A DNA stretch of 64,000 nt from an uncultured Oscillospiraceae bacterium (GCA_900549825.1 URQB01000007.1:47175-111174); one strand, 5' to 3'; positions 1 to 9,439 are shown, numbered from the stretch's first letter. Program-made: numbers and translations. The notes: generated from the sequence alone by a model not told the origin.

Positions 1-762
1 TAGCACATTGTCCCAGAGGACCCGGTCGTTCGCCGTGCGCACATCCCACTTGCTGTTGATATCGAAGCCCAGGCAGGAATCATATTTTACAAACAGATTC
101 GCAAATTTCGATACGATCTTCGGATCGCTCGATCTGGAGGCGTCGCTGCGCGCGCCCGTCCATTCTCCAGGGTGATTGATGACCGTAAGGCCGCCGAGCG
201 CGTCGATGCTTTTGACGACGGTCTCATAATCGCCGTCCACACCCATTTTGCCCTGCCCCCAGTCGGCAAAGAAGCTGTTGACATGGCTGTTGTTGGGCAC
301 TGCGCCGTTTTGCTCGGCGCTCAGGGGCACCCGTGTCATACCGCGCCCGTTCCGGTCCGTGCCGGAGAGAATCTGGCTGTAACGCTCCGCCGTCAGGGGC
401 GTGGGAAGCTTACCCCTGGTGCGCTGGATTTTAAGCAGGCTGAAGAGCGGCACGATCTGCGGCCGGATATCCCAGCCGCGGTCCACAACGGCGTGATCCG
501 TCATTGCAAGGATGTCGTAGCCCAGCTGGTAATGGGTTTCGATCATGTCGTTGAAATCCACCTCGCCGTCGCTCGCGATGGAATGCGTGTGCAGGTTAGC
601 CTTGTACTGCTTCCACGTCGACCAGTCGACGGCGGCGTAGGGATTCTCGATCTGATAATGCTTCTCTTCGGATACCGCGCCCGCCGGAAGGATGCCGAAG
701 CATGAGAGCAGCGCTACGCTGAGCGTCAGCGCGACGAGGCGGCACAATATTTTGGCATGCAC
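1..762 (-). CDS. Exported PHP-domain metallohydrolase (3' end beyond window)
   Basis: I translated this on the minus strand from a GTG that lies 7 nt after AGGAGG; 254 codons are visible before the window edge. The N-terminus is a signal peptide (charged start, a leucine/valine-rich core, then an AGA-like cleavage site near residue 25). A PHP-type motif follows: NLHTHSIASDGEV near residue 45 and AMTDH near residue 73, which are the first metal ligands of the PHP phosphoesterase fold, and a later VINHPGEW fits a further ligand. PHP proteins hydrolyse phosphoesters using bound metals. An exported one probably acts outside the cell, but the substrate is unknown. An in-frame ATG at 780 is a weaker start because AGGAGG would then be coding. 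Confidence 0.72.
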   Translation of the reverse strand, partial: MHAKILCRLVALTLSVALLSCFGILPAGAVSEEKHYQIENPYAAVDWSTWKQYKANLHTHSIASDGEVDFNDMIETHYQLGYDILAMTDHAVVDRGWDIRPQIVPLFSLLKIQRTRGKLPTPLTAERYSQILSGTDRNGRGMTRVPLSAEQNGAVPNNSHVNSFFADWGQGKMGVDGDYETVVKSIDALGGLTVINHPGEWTGARSDASRSSDPKIVSKFANLFVKYDSCLGFDINSKWDVRTANDRVLWDNVL

Positions 763-860
763 GTGAGTTCCTCCTCTCATTGTTTTCAGCTTCATCCTAG
801 CAGGAGATTCACAAAGAGTAAACAGTATTTAAAAATTTAATCTGTGATTTTTTAAAAACC

Positions 861-890
861 TCTATACAAATGCAAAATAATCTGTATAAT
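861..890 (+). promoter_or_regulatory. Possible promoter/operator before the alpha-mannosidase gene
   Basis: The spacer between the PHP gene and the mannosidase gene is AT-rich. It holds TATACA (863-868) and TGTATA (883-888), an inverted repeat with a 14-nt centre. TATAAT at 885-890 overlaps the right arm. No good -35 box is visible, so an activator or a repressor operator is plausible. This is inferred from sequence only. Confidence 0.3.
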
Positions 891-950
891 TTTAGAGGAT
901 CGTTATGGAAACGTTTGCGTTCGTTTTCCAGATCAATCGGAAAGGGGAAG

Positions 951-3900
951 ATGAAGATGCTCAATCAGCGGCAGATCGACCGTATGCTCGCAAAGCTGGA
1001 GCGCTTTGCACACACACTGGAGCGTTCTTATTTTAAAAAAGTCGGAGAAGTCGAAATGCGCGCCTATCCGTCCGACGGGAGCCACCATGAGATCCCGAAT
1101 GACGGGCTCTTTCAGCCGGTCGAAAAGGGCTGGCGGTGGGGTGGGGAGGGCTCCTATTGCTGGTTCAAAGGGGAATTCACTGTGCCTGACGCGCTTGCCG
1201 GGCAGGATCTGTTTCTGCGGCCGCACTGTGTGGGGTATGAATCGCTCCTTTGGGTAAATGGCGTACCTTTTGGAACGTTCTGCAATAAGATTCTCGTCAA
1301 CGACCACGGCAACCATTACTGCAATCTGATCCGGAAGAATGCGAAGGCAGGCGAGACGGTCGCAGTCGCTCTGGAATCCTATGCCGGGCATTATGTGATG
1401 GGGACGGCGCCTTTTGAAGAAAAGGAGCGGCCAAGCTATCAGTATTCCTATCATGGCGCGGAGATCTGTGTAAAAAATGAGGAGATCATCGGGTTTGCCA
1501 TTGATTTGCATACGGTTCGCCAGTTGGCCTGCGTCCTGCCGGAATCCAGTTTCCGCCGCGGTGATCTCATCGACGCGCTGACCAAAGTGCATGAGACGGT
1601 CTATTACGATTCGGGTAATATCGAGTGGGAGGATTTTTTATCTGCGCTGTGTGCCGCGCGGCCTTATTTACAGCAGGCGCTGGCGGTGCAGAATGCGCAG
1701 AGCGCGCCCTTCGCAGGGCTGATCGGCCATTCGCATATGGATACGGCCTGGCTGTGGCACATCGGCGAGACGGTCAAAAAATGCGCCCGCACCTATTCCA
1801 GCCAGATAAGCCTGATGGAGCAGTATCCGGAATATACGTTCATCCAGAGCTCGTCCTATCACAGTGAAGTCATCCGCCGGAGCTATCCCGCGCTGTTCGA
1901 GCAAATGCAAAAGCGCGTCCGGGAGGGGCGCTATGAGCCCAACGGCGGCGTGTGGGTGGAGTGCGATTGCAACATTACCTCCGGTGAATCCATGATCCGG
2001 CAGTTTTTGTGGGGCCAGCGGTTTACGCGCCGGTATTTCGGCTACACTTCCAATTGCTTCTGGTTGCCGGATACCTTCGGCTACAGCGCGGCGATCCCGC
2101 AGATCATGAAGGGCTGCGGGGTAGACTATTTCCTCACGACCAAAATCCAGTGGAATGATACCAATGAGTTCCCCTACGATACGTTTTACTGGCAGGGGAT
2201 CGACGGCACCAGGGTATTCACCCATTTCAATAAAACGCACATCTGGCCGGACGCGGCGGATATTTATCATTATACAGTAGAGAGCGAAGAGGGAGATGTG
2301 GTGCGCCAGAAGCAGGTGTCTGATATGCGCCTGATCTCTTACGGCTTTGGAGACGGCGGCGGAGGCCCGCAGTTCGAGATGATCGAGGCGGCGCGCCGCT
2401 GCCGCGATACGGATGGCTGCCCGCGTGCGGAGCATGTGCGGGTGGGCGAATTCATGCAGCAGCTTGAACAGTCTGCGCATGATCCGGCTACCTACAGCGG
2501 AGAGCTCTATCTCGAGCTGCACCGCGGAACGCTGACCAACCAGCACCGGATCAAACGAAACAACCGCAAGGCGGAAATCAGGCTGCACGACTTGGAGGCG
2601 GTTGCCGTCCAGAAGGCGGTGCAGGAGGGAGCGGCGGCAAGTGAAGCGGAAATCGTGCCGCTGGTAGAAACGCTGCTCGTCAATCAGTTCCACGATATCC
2701 TGCCAGGCACCTGCATCCCGCGCGCGCATGAGGAGAGCCTGGCCGCGACGGATGCGCTGCTCGGGCAGGCGCAGAAACAGCTTGACGCGCTGACCGGTTA
2801 CAGGCAGGATGCGGAGCAGCTTACACTCATCAACACGCTTTCCTTCGATCGGGAGGATGTACTCTTTCTGGAGGACCGGCCGGGCAGCAGGGTTGGCGGT
2901 TACCGTCAGCAGGCTTATACGGATCTGCGTGGCCTTCAGAAGCGGATGGTCGCAGGCGTGCGGATTCCGGCGCTGTCCAGCGCGAAGCTGTGTTTTGAGC
3001 CGGAGGGCGACAGCCCTGTGCCGGAGTCGGATTCGCCTTTTTCAGAGTCAGGCAATACGCTTTCTACGCCTTATGCAAAGGTGACCTTTGATGAAAAGGG
3101 CTGCATTGCCTCCTTTATCGATCTGCGCAATGGCCGTGAGCTGTGCGGAGAGGGATACGCCCTGAATACCTTCCTGCTGGCGGAGGATGTGCCCGTTTCC
3201 TACGACAATTGGGATGTGGACGCGGATATCCAGCTGAAATTCCATGATTGTGCGCAGCTGCTCTCCCGCAAAACGGTTTCCACCGGCCCGGTTGCGCACA
3301 TCATTCGCAGTACCTACCGGCTCACGCCGAAATCAACGCTGACACAGGATATGATCTTCCTTGCGGACAGCGCCGAGGTGCGCTTCGATACGCAGATCGA
3401 CTGGAACGACGACCACCGATTCCTGAAAACGGCCTTTGACACCGCCATTTTCACCGATTTCGCCCGCTTCGAAGTCCAGTTCGGCAATGTCAAGCGCCCC
3501 ACCACACGCAATACAACGATCGAGCAGGCGAAATTCGAGGTGCTCAATCACAAGTATACGGATCTTTCTGAAAGCCGCTACGGCGCAGCGCTTCTAAACG
3601 ACTGCAAATACGGTATTTCCGTTGAGGGCGGACAGATGCGCCTGTCTCTCCACAAAGGCGGCTGCCGCCCGGATTACAAGGGTGACCACGGCGTGCACAG
3701 CTGCGTATATTCCTTCCTGCCGCATGAGGGCAGCTTTGCTGTGGACAATGTTGTGAAACCCGCCTATTTGCTCAATTACCCGCCCGTTTTGGCAGGCGTT
3801 TCCTTCGCCGCTCTGCCGCTTGTCCTGCCGGAGGCGGACAATATCCTGGTGGAAACGGTCAAGCCCTGCGAGGACGAAGACCGCGCCTTTATCGTCCGGC

Positions 3901-4073
3901 TCTACGATGCGGAGGGGACTTATACAAACACGCCGGTCCGTTTCTTCAGCGGCGCAAAAAGCGTTTCTCTCTGCAATATGCTGGAGGAGCCGCAGGAGAC
4001 GATTGAAGATCTGGCAAGCGCCTCGCTCTGCTTCCATCCCTTTGAGATCAAAACCCTGCGCGTAACCTATTAG
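951..4073 (+). CDS. Alpha-mannosidase, glycoside hydrolase family 38
   Basis: The product has about 1040 residues, a normal length for the cytosolic MAN2C1-like GH38 group. It has no signal peptide. The zinc and catalytic motifs are present: HSHMDTAWLW (His260, Asp264) and WLPDTFGYS, whose Asp374 fits the nucleophile. A central three-helix region and a long beta-rich C-terminal domain follow. GH38 enzymes cleave alpha-linked mannose from oligosaccharides, usually after import. The reading frame is open from 870. The start at 951 follows AAAGGGGAAG, and an ATG at 957 has better spacing. A metallophosphoesterase gene lies 48 nt downstream and is probably co-transcribed. Confidence 0.93.
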   Translation: MKMLNQRQIDRMLAKLERFAHTLERSYFKKVGEVEMRAYPSDGSHHEIPNDGLFQPVEKGWRWGGEGSYCWFKGEFTVPDALAGQDLFLRPHCVGYESLLWVNGVPFGTFCNKILVNDHGNHYCNLIRKNAKAGETVAVALESYAGHYVMGTAPFEEKERPSYQYSYHGAEICVKNEEIIGFAIDLHTVRQLACVLPESSFRRGDLIDALTKVHETVYYDSGNIEWEDFLSALCAARPYLQQALAVQNAQSAPFAGLIGHSHMDTAWLWHIGETVKKCARTYSSQISLMEQYPEYTFIQSSSYHSEVIRRSYPALFEQMQKRVREGRYEPNGGVWVECDCNITSGESMIRQFLWGQRFTRRYFGYTSNCFWLPDTFGYSAAIPQIMKGCGVDYFLTTKIQWNDTNEFPYDTFYWQGIDGTRVFTHFNKTHIWPDAADIYHYTVESEEGDVVRQKQVSDMRLISYGFGDGGGGPQFEMIEAARRCRDTDGCPRAEHVRVGEFMQQLEQSAHDPATYSGELYLELHRGTLTNQHRIKRNNRKAEIRLHDLEAVAVQKAVQEGAAASEAEIVPLVETLLVNQFHDILPGTCIPRAHEESLAATDALLGQAQKQLDALTGYRQDAEQLTLINTLSFDREDVLFLEDRPGSRVGGYRQQAYTDLRGLQKRMVAGVRIPALSSAKLCFEPEGDSPVPESDSPFSESGNTLSTPYAKVTFDEKGCIASFIDLRNGRELCGEGYALNTFLLAEDVPVSYDNWDVDADIQLKFHDCAQLLSRKTVSTGPVAHIIRSTYRLTPKSTLTQDMIFLADSAEVRFDTQIDWNDDHRFLKTAFDTAIFTDFARFEVQFGNVKRPTTRNTTIEQAKFEVLNHKYTDLSESRYGAALLNDCKYGISVEGGQMRLSLHKGGCRPDYKGDHGVHSCVYSFLPHEGSFAVDNVVKPAYLLNYPPVLAGVSFAALPLVLPEADNILVETVKPCEDEDRAFIVRLYDAEGTYTNTPVRFFSGAKSVSLCNMLEEPQETIEDLASASLCFHPFEIKTLRVTY

Positions 4074-4121
4074 AAGAAATCGGCTGCCACTAACAAGAGC
4101 GTTTAGAAAGAAGGAACAACA

Positions 4122-5519
4122 ATGCGGCCTAAGCTCTTTGATCCGGAAAACATCCTCCTGCGCTTCGGTGTGCTCTCCGACTGCCATCTCGGCATGGAGC
4201 CTGGTGCGGATGATGAGAAGCTGCAAAAGCTCTTACATACCTTTCTCCATATGGCGGGCGGAGCGCGGCAGCTCCCGGCTGTTGTCATCGCGGGCGACCT
4301 GACCAAGCGGGGGACGTCCCCCGAAATCAGGCGGTGCGGGAAGCTTGTCCGAGAGGTGATCGACCCGGAGCTGACGGAGCTGTTCGTCACGCCGGGCAAC
4401 CATGAGGTACACAAGGGCGCGTTCGTCAAATGGAACCCCTATTATGCAGAGCTGGGCGATCTTGTGTACCGGCATCCGCTCTGCCCCGGCAGGTACCGCT
4501 GTGCGGACGGACGGCTGAAACAGGAATATTTTCGCTCCTGGAATTTTATACACGGGAATTACCATACCGTAATTTGCGGCTTTCACTTTATCTCTGTATT
4601 CGACTATGACAACGATAATTTCCCTTCTGAGCTCCTCTGGCTGTACCGCCAGATGAAACTGGCGCAGGAAGATGATCCTGAAAAGCCGATTTTCGTCTTC
4701 GGCCACTGCCATCCGAAGGATACCTGCTATGGCAGCTTTCAGGTCAAACGGTGGGAAATTTATAAGCACGAATACCATTGGACGACGAATAACCTCTGCC
4801 ATGTTCTGAACCGCTTCCCGCAGGCAGTCTTCTTCTCCGGTCATACGCATTTTTCCGTAGCGGACGAGCGCTCGATCTGGCAGGGGGGCTACACTTCCAT
4901 CAACACCGGCTCCTCCTCCTATCTATCTATTGAGGAGGGCTATACCCAGAATGGGAACAGCCAGGAGTTTGAGGATTCCCATCGGGTCTCCAACGGCCTG
5001 TTCGTTGAGGTGGATGATTTGTTTCGCATTCGCGTCACACGTGTAACGCCGGTGGCGCAGGGAGAATACGGGGAAGCGATCAAGCAACCGTGGATGTTCC
5101 CGACGATGCGCAGCCGGGATATGGCGGCTTATACGGATCAGCGCGGTCGAAGCAAAAAACGCCCCTTTTTCCCGTCAGTGCAGGCTTATGTAAAGCCGGA
5201 GGGGAAAGTTGGGCCACGCACAGCCGATTTGCTCATTCGCTTCGGCACGGCGTCCGATCCTTCGGATATGGTGCACCACTATGAGGTGCGTATCATTGAG
5301 GATGGAACGCGGAAAACGGCCGCCTGTGCCAAAAAGCTTGCGCCCTTTTACCTCTATCCACAGCCGGAGGAGCAGATGCCTGTGGAGGAGCAGTTTGTGC
5401 GCCTGGGTACTGACAAACTCTCTCCGAACACGCCCTATCAAGTGCGCGTGACGGCCTGCGATTCCTGGGGGAATGAGAGTGTGCCGCTGATGTGGGATTT
5501 CCGTACGCCGAACAGATAA
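4122..5519 (+). CDS. Calcineurin-like metallophosphoesterase with C-terminal fibronectin-III-like domain
   Basis: The product has 465 residues. The dimetal phosphoesterase blocks occur in the usual order: SDCHLG (residues 14-19), AGDLTKRG, TPGNHEVH, FGHCHP and SGHTHFS. The last about 110 residues form a beta-rich unit ending in a motif typical of fibronectin type III repeats (LSPNTPYQVRVTACDSWGN). No signal peptide is seen. The start follows AGAAGGA. The gene sits directly after the alpha-mannosidase, so a role in glycan or phospho-glycan breakdown is possible, but the substrate cannot be read from the sequence. Confidence 0.87.
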   Translation: MRPKLFDPENILLRFGVLSDCHLGMEPGADDEKLQKLLHTFLHMAGGARQLPAVVIAGDLTKRGTSPEIRRCGKLVREVIDPELTELFVTPGNHEVHKGAFVKWNPYYAELGDLVYRHPLCPGRYRCADGRLKQEYFRSWNFIHGNYHTVICGFHFISVFDYDNDNFPSELLWLYRQMKLAQEDDPEKPIFVFGHCHPKDTCYGSFQVKRWEIYKHEYHWTTNNLCHVLNRFPQAVFFSGHTHFSVADERSIWQGGYTSINTGSSSYLSIEEGYTQNGNSQEFEDSHRVSNGLFVEVDDLFRIRVTRVTPVAQGEYGEAIKQPWMFPTMRSRDMAAYTDQRGRSKKRPFFPSVQAYVKPEGKVGPRTADLLIRFGTASDPSDMVHHYEVRIIEDGTRKTAACAKKLAPFYLYPQPEEQMPVEEQFVRLGTDKLSPNTPYQVRVTACDSWGNESVPLMWDFRTPNR

Positions 5520-5537
5520 TCATATCGCATAAAAGCG

Positions 5538-5567
5538 CAGCGCCGGATCATGGACGATCCGGCGCTG
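5538..5567. terminator. Bidirectional hairpin between phosphoesterase and deoD
   Basis: A perfect 12-bp stem (5538-5549 with 5556-5567) has a 6-nt loop. It lies between two convergent genes. T-rich sequence follows on both strands, although the runs are short. Confidence 0.75.
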
Positions 5568-5586
5568 TACCTGTTTCTGACGGTTG

Positions 5587-6315
5587 TTATTTGCTGATAT
5601 CGGCGGCAGTCTGCAATGCGATCTCCATCATCTGCGTAAAGCTCGTCTGCCGCTCCTGCGCGGAGCAGGCTTCCCCGGTGAACGGGCAGTCGGAGATCGT
5701 GCACAAGGCAAGCGCCTTTTTCCCGGCGCGGGCGGCGGTCATATAGAGGGCTGCGGCTTCCATCTCGATGGCAAGCACGCCCATCTTTTGCCACTTCGCC
5801 AAACTGCCAGCATCATCATAAAAGGTGTCTGAGGAGAAAAGGTTGCCGACCTTCAGCTCAATGCCTTTTTCTCTGGCAATCCGGTCTGCCGTGCAGAGAA
5901 GTCCGTAGTCCGCCGTAGGGGCAAAGGTACCAGGGAGCTCATACTGGCGCGCAAAATCGGAGTTGGTACATGCGCCGAGCCCCGCCACGATATCGCGCAC
6001 ATGGAGCAGGGGGCTGACCGCGCCCGCGGAGCCGATGCGTATGATCGACTCTACCCCATAGAAATGATAGAGCTCATAGGAATAAATGCCGATGGACGGC
6101 ATCCCCATTCCGCTGGCCATGACGGAAATCCGTGTCCCCTGATAGGCGCCGGTGTAGCCCTGAATACCGCGCACATTGTTGACGAGAACCGGGTTTTCCA
6201 AAAAATTCTGCGCGATAAACTGTGCGCGCAGCGGATCGCCCGGCATCAGAACCGTTTTGGCAAAATCTCCAGCCTTTGCTTCAATGTGAGGAGTTGGAAT
6301 TTGAGTAGTCGACAT
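5587..6315 (-). CDS. deoD: Purine-nucleoside phosphorylase, DeoD type
   Basis: The product has 242 residues, close to other hexameric DeoD enzymes. It reversibly splits purine (deoxy)nucleosides with phosphate into base and (deoxy)ribose-1-phosphate in the cytoplasm. Visible signatures are VLMPGDPLRA near the N-terminus, MASGMGMPSIGIYSYEL in the phosphate/nucleoside site, IRIGSAGAV, and AIEMEAAALY near the C-terminal third. The start has AGGAGG upstream. It is the second gene of a deoC-deoD operon (15-nt gap). That arrangement supplies deoxyribose-phosphate for DeoC, although a phosphopentomutase (deoB) is not in the window. Confidence 0.96.
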   Translation of the reverse strand: MSTTQIPTPHIEAKAGDFAKTVLMPGDPLRAQFIAQNFLENPVLVNNVRGIQGYTGAYQGTRISVMASGMGMPSIGIYSYELYHFYGVESIIRIGSAGAVSPLLHVRDIVAGLGACTNSDFARQYELPGTFAPTADYGLLCTADRIAREKGIELKVGNLFSSDTFYDDAGSLAKWQKMGVLAIEMEAAALYMTAARAGKKALALCTISDCPFTGEACSAQERQTSFTQMMEIALQTAADISK

Positions 6316-6330
6316 TTTGTGGATGCCTCC

Positions 6331-6996
6331 TTAGATTTGACCGGCGAGCTGCTTACGAATCATTGGGACGATCGCGCTCGATCCGATGCGGGAAACGCCC
6401 AGGTCCAGAAAGCGCTCTGCCTGTGCGATTGTGCGGATTCCTCCCGCCGCCTTGATTTTCAGGTGCGGGGCGATATGCTTCTGAAACAAAATGATATCCG
6501 CTTCTGTTGCGCCGCCGGAGGAAAAGCCTGTCGAGGTTTTGATGAAATCCGCGCCGGAACGGGAGACGATCTCGCAAACGCGGATTTTTTCCTCCTGCGT
6601 GAGCAGGCAGGTTTCCACAATCACCTTCAGAATTTTGCCGCGGGAGGCGACGCGAACGGAGCGGATTTCCGATAACACTTCGTTGTCCCTGCCTTCATGC
6701 AGAAGACCGAGATTAATGACCATATCGATTTCCGAAGCGCCGCTTCGGACGGCCTCGGTTGTTTCAATGCATTTGGTCTGCGGTGTCTCATAGCCGTTCG
6801 GAAAGCCGACGACAGTGCAAATCTTGAGCTTTCCTCCCACGTACTGCGCCGCCTTGCGTACATAGCAGGGGGGAATGCAGGCAGAAGCGACGCCGAATTG
6901 CATCCCCTCGTCGCACAGAGCCTTGATTTCCGGCCAGGTGACCGTCGGGCTGAGTGCAGTGTGGTCAATGGCAGATAGAATCGTTTTTAATTCCAT
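6331..6996 (-). CDS. deoC: Deoxyribose-phosphate aldolase
   Basis: The product has 221 residues, the normal length. DeoC splits 2-deoxyribose-5-phosphate into acetaldehyde and glyceraldehyde-3-phosphate. The Schiff-base lysine lies in FIKTSTGFSSGGAT, and the upstream KVIVETCLLT and the C-terminal KAAGGIRT blocks are intact. I chose the ATG at 6996, where an AAGGAG lies 7 nt upstream. The open frame extends about 40 codons further, but that part shows no family similarity and overlaps the promoter. The gene is transcribed together with deoD. Confidence 0.96.
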   Translation of the reverse strand: MELKTILSAIDHTALSPTVTWPEIKALCDEGMQFGVASACIPPCYVRKAAQYVGGKLKICTVVGFPNGYETPQTKCIETTEAVRSGASEIDMVINLGLLHEGRDNEVLSEIRSVRVASRGKILKVIVETCLLTQEEKIRVCEIVSRSGADFIKTSTGFSSGGATEADIILFQKHIAPHLKIKAAGGIRTIAQAERFLDLGVSRIGSSAIVPMIRKQLAGQI

Positions 6997-7086
6997 GATG
7001 AATCTCCTTCTGAAGCCGGCAGGATTCCCGCAGGAAACGACTCTTCCCAATCGTTTTCTGTATACTCCATCCCAAAATATACTTTT

Positions 7087-7116
7087 ATTATACTTGAAAG
7101 CACCAGGAGAAGTCAA
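7087..7116 (-). promoter_or_regulatory. Sigma-A promoter for deoC-deoD
   Basis: On the minus strand TTGACT (7116-7111) and TATAAT (7092-7087) are separated by 18 nt. About 90 nt of leader separates it from the deoC start; the leader includes an imperfect GAAAACGA/TCGTTTCC inverted repeat (about 7036-7061) that could be an operator. Confidence 0.75.
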
Positions 7117-7191
7117 ATCAGCAGCCTTCCGGCCCTGCGCCTACGGAAAATGGAAAACGGGTGCCGAAAGGGCTTGCGTCCGCACAGATCG

Positions 7192-8109
7192 TTATGGGAG
7201 CCGGTTGCCGGCAGCCCGGTAGAGCTCGTACCATTCCGCCCGGCTCAGCGTGATATCCGCGGCACGGCACATCTCGATCAGGTGATCTCTGTTGGTTGTA
7301 CCGAGAACCGGCTGGATTTTTGCCGGATGGCACAGAATCCAGCTGATGGCAACTGCGCTTTTGGAGGCCTGTTTTTCCCGGGCAATCTTTTCAAGCGCGC
7401 TGTTGAGCTCCGGGTATGCCGGGCTGTCGAGAAACACGCCGCCGAAAAATCCATACTGCAGCGGAGACCATGCCTGGATCGTAATCCTGTTGAAGCGGCA
7501 GTATTCAAGGATGCCTCCGTCCCTTACGATTCCCGCATCGTTTTTCATATTAACGTTGAATCCCGCGTCGATGATCCCCGTATGCGCCAGGCTGAATTGT
7601 AGCTGATTGACCAGCAGCTTCTCCCCAAGTGCGCTCTGGAGCAGCGCCATCTGCGCTGCGTTCTGGTTGCTGACCCCGAAATGGCGCACCTTTCCGCTCT
7701 GCCGGAGCGCTGTAAAGGCTTCGGCTACCTCATCCGGATCCATGAGTGTATCCGGGCGGTGCAGGAGCAGGATGTCGATATATTCCGTTTGCAGCCGCCT
7801 GAGGCTGCCGTCCACGCTTTTGAGGATGTGCTCCTTGGAAAAATCGTACATCCCGTCGTGGATCGCGCACTTTGTCTGGAGCACCATCTGATCGCGCAGG
7901 GAAGGGGCCATGCCGAGGGCGGAGGCGAAAAGTGATTCTGAACCTCCTTTTCCATAAATATCAGCATGGTCGAAAAAGTTGATCCCCTGCTCCATCGCTG
8001 TACGGATCAGAGCTTCCGCCTCTCTGGAATTGAGATTGCAAAGGCGCATGCAGCCTAAGGCGATTTCAGATACTGCGGGGCCGGTGCCGCCGAGTCTAAT
8101 TTGTTTCAT
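7192..8109 (-). CDS. Aldo/keto reductase (YdhF-like)
   Basis: The product has 305 residues and an (alpha/beta)8 NADPH-dependent oxidoreductase signature: early IALGCMRL, then NFFDHADIYGKGGSE with the catalytic Asp and Tyr, VLQTKCAI with the catalytic Lys, LLLHRPD with the catalytic His region, and RHFGVSNQNAAQM. A C-terminal PVLGTTNRDHL segment binds the cofactor phosphate. These enzymes reduce aldehydes or ketones in the cytoplasm; the physiological substrate is unknown. The start is preceded by GAAAGGACGG. It lies between the lipoprotein and deoC genes on the same strand, and deoC has its own promoter. Confidence 0.9.
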   Translation of the reverse strand: MKQIRLGGTGPAVSEIALGCMRLCNLNSREAEALIRTAMEQGINFFDHADIYGKGGSESLFASALGMAPSLRDQMVLQTKCAIHDGMYDFSKEHILKSVDGSLRRLQTEYIDILLLHRPDTLMDPDEVAEAFTALRQSGKVRHFGVSNQNAAQMALLQSALGEKLLVNQLQFSLAHTGIIDAGFNVNMKNDAGIVRDGGILEYCRFNRITIQAWSPLQYGFFGGVFLDSPAYPELNSALEKIAREKQASKSAVAISWILCHPAKIQPVLGTTNRDHLIEMCRAADITLSRAEWYELYRAAGNRLP

Positions 8110-8188
8110 TGTTATAGGGCCGTCCTTTCTATCAGGCTGGTAGCTGGTAGTCTACTTGAAAGATTTGCTTCTCCAGATGACAATAAAC

Positions 8189-8215
8189 AATGGGGCTGTA
8201 TGGCACAGCCCCATT
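8189..8215 (-). terminator. Hairpin terminator of the lipoprotein gene
   Basis: A perfect 11-bp stem (8189-8199 with 8205-8215) has a 5-nt loop. On the minus strand it is followed by TGTTTATTG. It lies 30 nt after the stop of the lipoprotein gene. Confidence 0.7.
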
Positions 8216-8244
8216 GCGGAGTTTCAGTTAAAAGTGAATGGCTT

Positions 8245-9147
8245 TTACCACTGGAAGTTCGTGAACGTTTCAGTGCTTTGGATATCGGCATTGATGGTGC
8301 CGATACTTGTCTCCATGTTCTCCATTTTACAGGATGCAGAAAGCTCAGCGGCAGTGATACGCCCGGTATTGATATCCACTGTAGCAGTGATATAACCATT
8401 GTGATATTTCATGGTGATCGATTTGATGGTGAGAGGAACCATCTCTTGTGCGCCAGCTTTATCTATCACAGACATGCAGGTACCGTACCCGCCCTTTCCA
8501 CGTTGCGGGTTGGTCTCATCTTTTAAAACAATTTTGATCTGGTAGGTAGAACCGCTCTTTTTGCAGGTTGCGCTCTGGACATATTGCGCAGTGAGCTTGC
8601 TGGCCCAGTTAAATCCTGCCGCCGGATAAGTATCATTGCTGCTGCTTCCTTTGTTGACGGTTGTCGTTTCATTTTTGCTGATCAGCTTAACCAACCAGCT
8701 GGGGACATTCGCTTTTCCGAGCGTGGCCTGTGAACCCGGGAATTGCTGCATCGTATATTTTTTGGTATACCCCGGCTTATCCGTCTTGAGCTTATTTGCG
8801 GCCTTGTTGTAATAGGCGACGATTTCAGCCGTTGTCTTCGGCTGACTGTCCTGCTGGGTCTTTATAGTGGGCTCCGTTGGTTTGCCATTGTCCTTTTGGG
8901 CGGCTGTAGTGTCGTTTTGCCCGGCTGTTTCAGACAGATTTGCATCTGTGCTCTCCTCACTCTGCGTCCCCATCTCGGAGGCAGGAGGCGTACTTTCATC
9001 AGAGGGCAGTATGTTCTCAGGATCAGCTGAGTTCGCAACGTCGAGGTTTGAGCTTTCTTCCTCCGTTTTTCCCTTACAGGCGCCCAGCGTAAAAACCAAA
9101 ATCAGGCATAACAGCAGTGCTGAGAGCCGAAATACTTGCTTTTTCAT
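8245..9147 (-). CDS. Putative lipoprotein of unknown function
   Basis: The product has 300 residues. It starts with a lipoprotein signal peptide whose lipobox is LGAC near residues 21-24, so it should be anchored to the outer face of the membrane. A Ser/Thr/Glu/Asp-rich linker (about residues 28-95) comes next. A folded domain follows, starting near TTAEIVAYYNKAANKLK and ending with a beta-strand-rich region (SITMKYHNGYITATVDINTG). I recognise this as a common clostridial exported-protein type but cannot name a function. The start has AAGGAG upstream. Its promoter at 9245-9273 is back-to-back with the ECF sigma gene. Confidence 0.75.
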   Translation of the reverse strand: MKKQVFRLSALLLCLILVFTLGACKGKTEEESSNLDVANSADPENILPSDESTPPASEMGTQSEESTDANLSETAGQNDTTAAQKDNGKPTEPTIKTQQDSQPKTTAEIVAYYNKAANKLKTDKPGYTKKYTMQQFPGSQATLGKANVPSWLVKLISKNETTTVNKGSSSNDTYPAAGFNWASKLTAQYVQSATCKKSGSTYQIKIVLKDETNPQRGKGGYGTCMSVIDKAGAQEMVPLTIKSITMKYHNGYITATVDINTGRITAAELSASCKMENMETSIGTINADIQSTETFTNFQW

Positions 9148-9244
9148 AAGACAATCACTTCTCCTTCCAAAATCCGCCGTTTTGGGCGGGATCTAAGATC
9201 GTGCGTTTACGATCCTCCTTTCAAAAGAATTCATACTCAAATTC

Positions 9245-9273
9245 ATAGTAATCGAAAAAAGATGGATTGTCAA
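9245..9273 (-). promoter_or_regulatory. Sigma-A promoter for the lipoprotein gene
   Basis: On the minus strand TTGACA (9273-9268) and TACTAT (9250-9245) are separated by 17 nt. A small GATCGT/ACGATC hairpin lies in the leader near 9196-9213. The 9148-9439 spacer is AT-rich and holds no coding frame. Confidence 0.65.
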
Positions 9274-9391
9274 TCTTTTCTAAAAGAATCGATCGTTTCT
9301 TTTGAATTTTAGCAAATTGGCAATGAGATGCACAATGCTCTGTATCTCAAGCTTTTTATATGATCTTCAGTATGATAAAATAAAAAATATT

Positions 9392-9417
9392 TGTAACAAA
9401 TTGCTTTGTTGTGCGTC
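9392..9417 (+). promoter_or_regulatory. ECF-type promoter before the sigma factor gene
   Basis: TGTAAC (9392-9397) and CGTC (9414-9417) are separated by 16 nt. This is the classical -35/-10 pattern of many ECF sigma factors, and it ends about 23 nt before the start of an ECF sigma gene. Autoregulation is therefore inferred. Confidence 0.55.
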
Positions 9418-9439
9418 TTATTAACAGGGAGGTGAAAGA

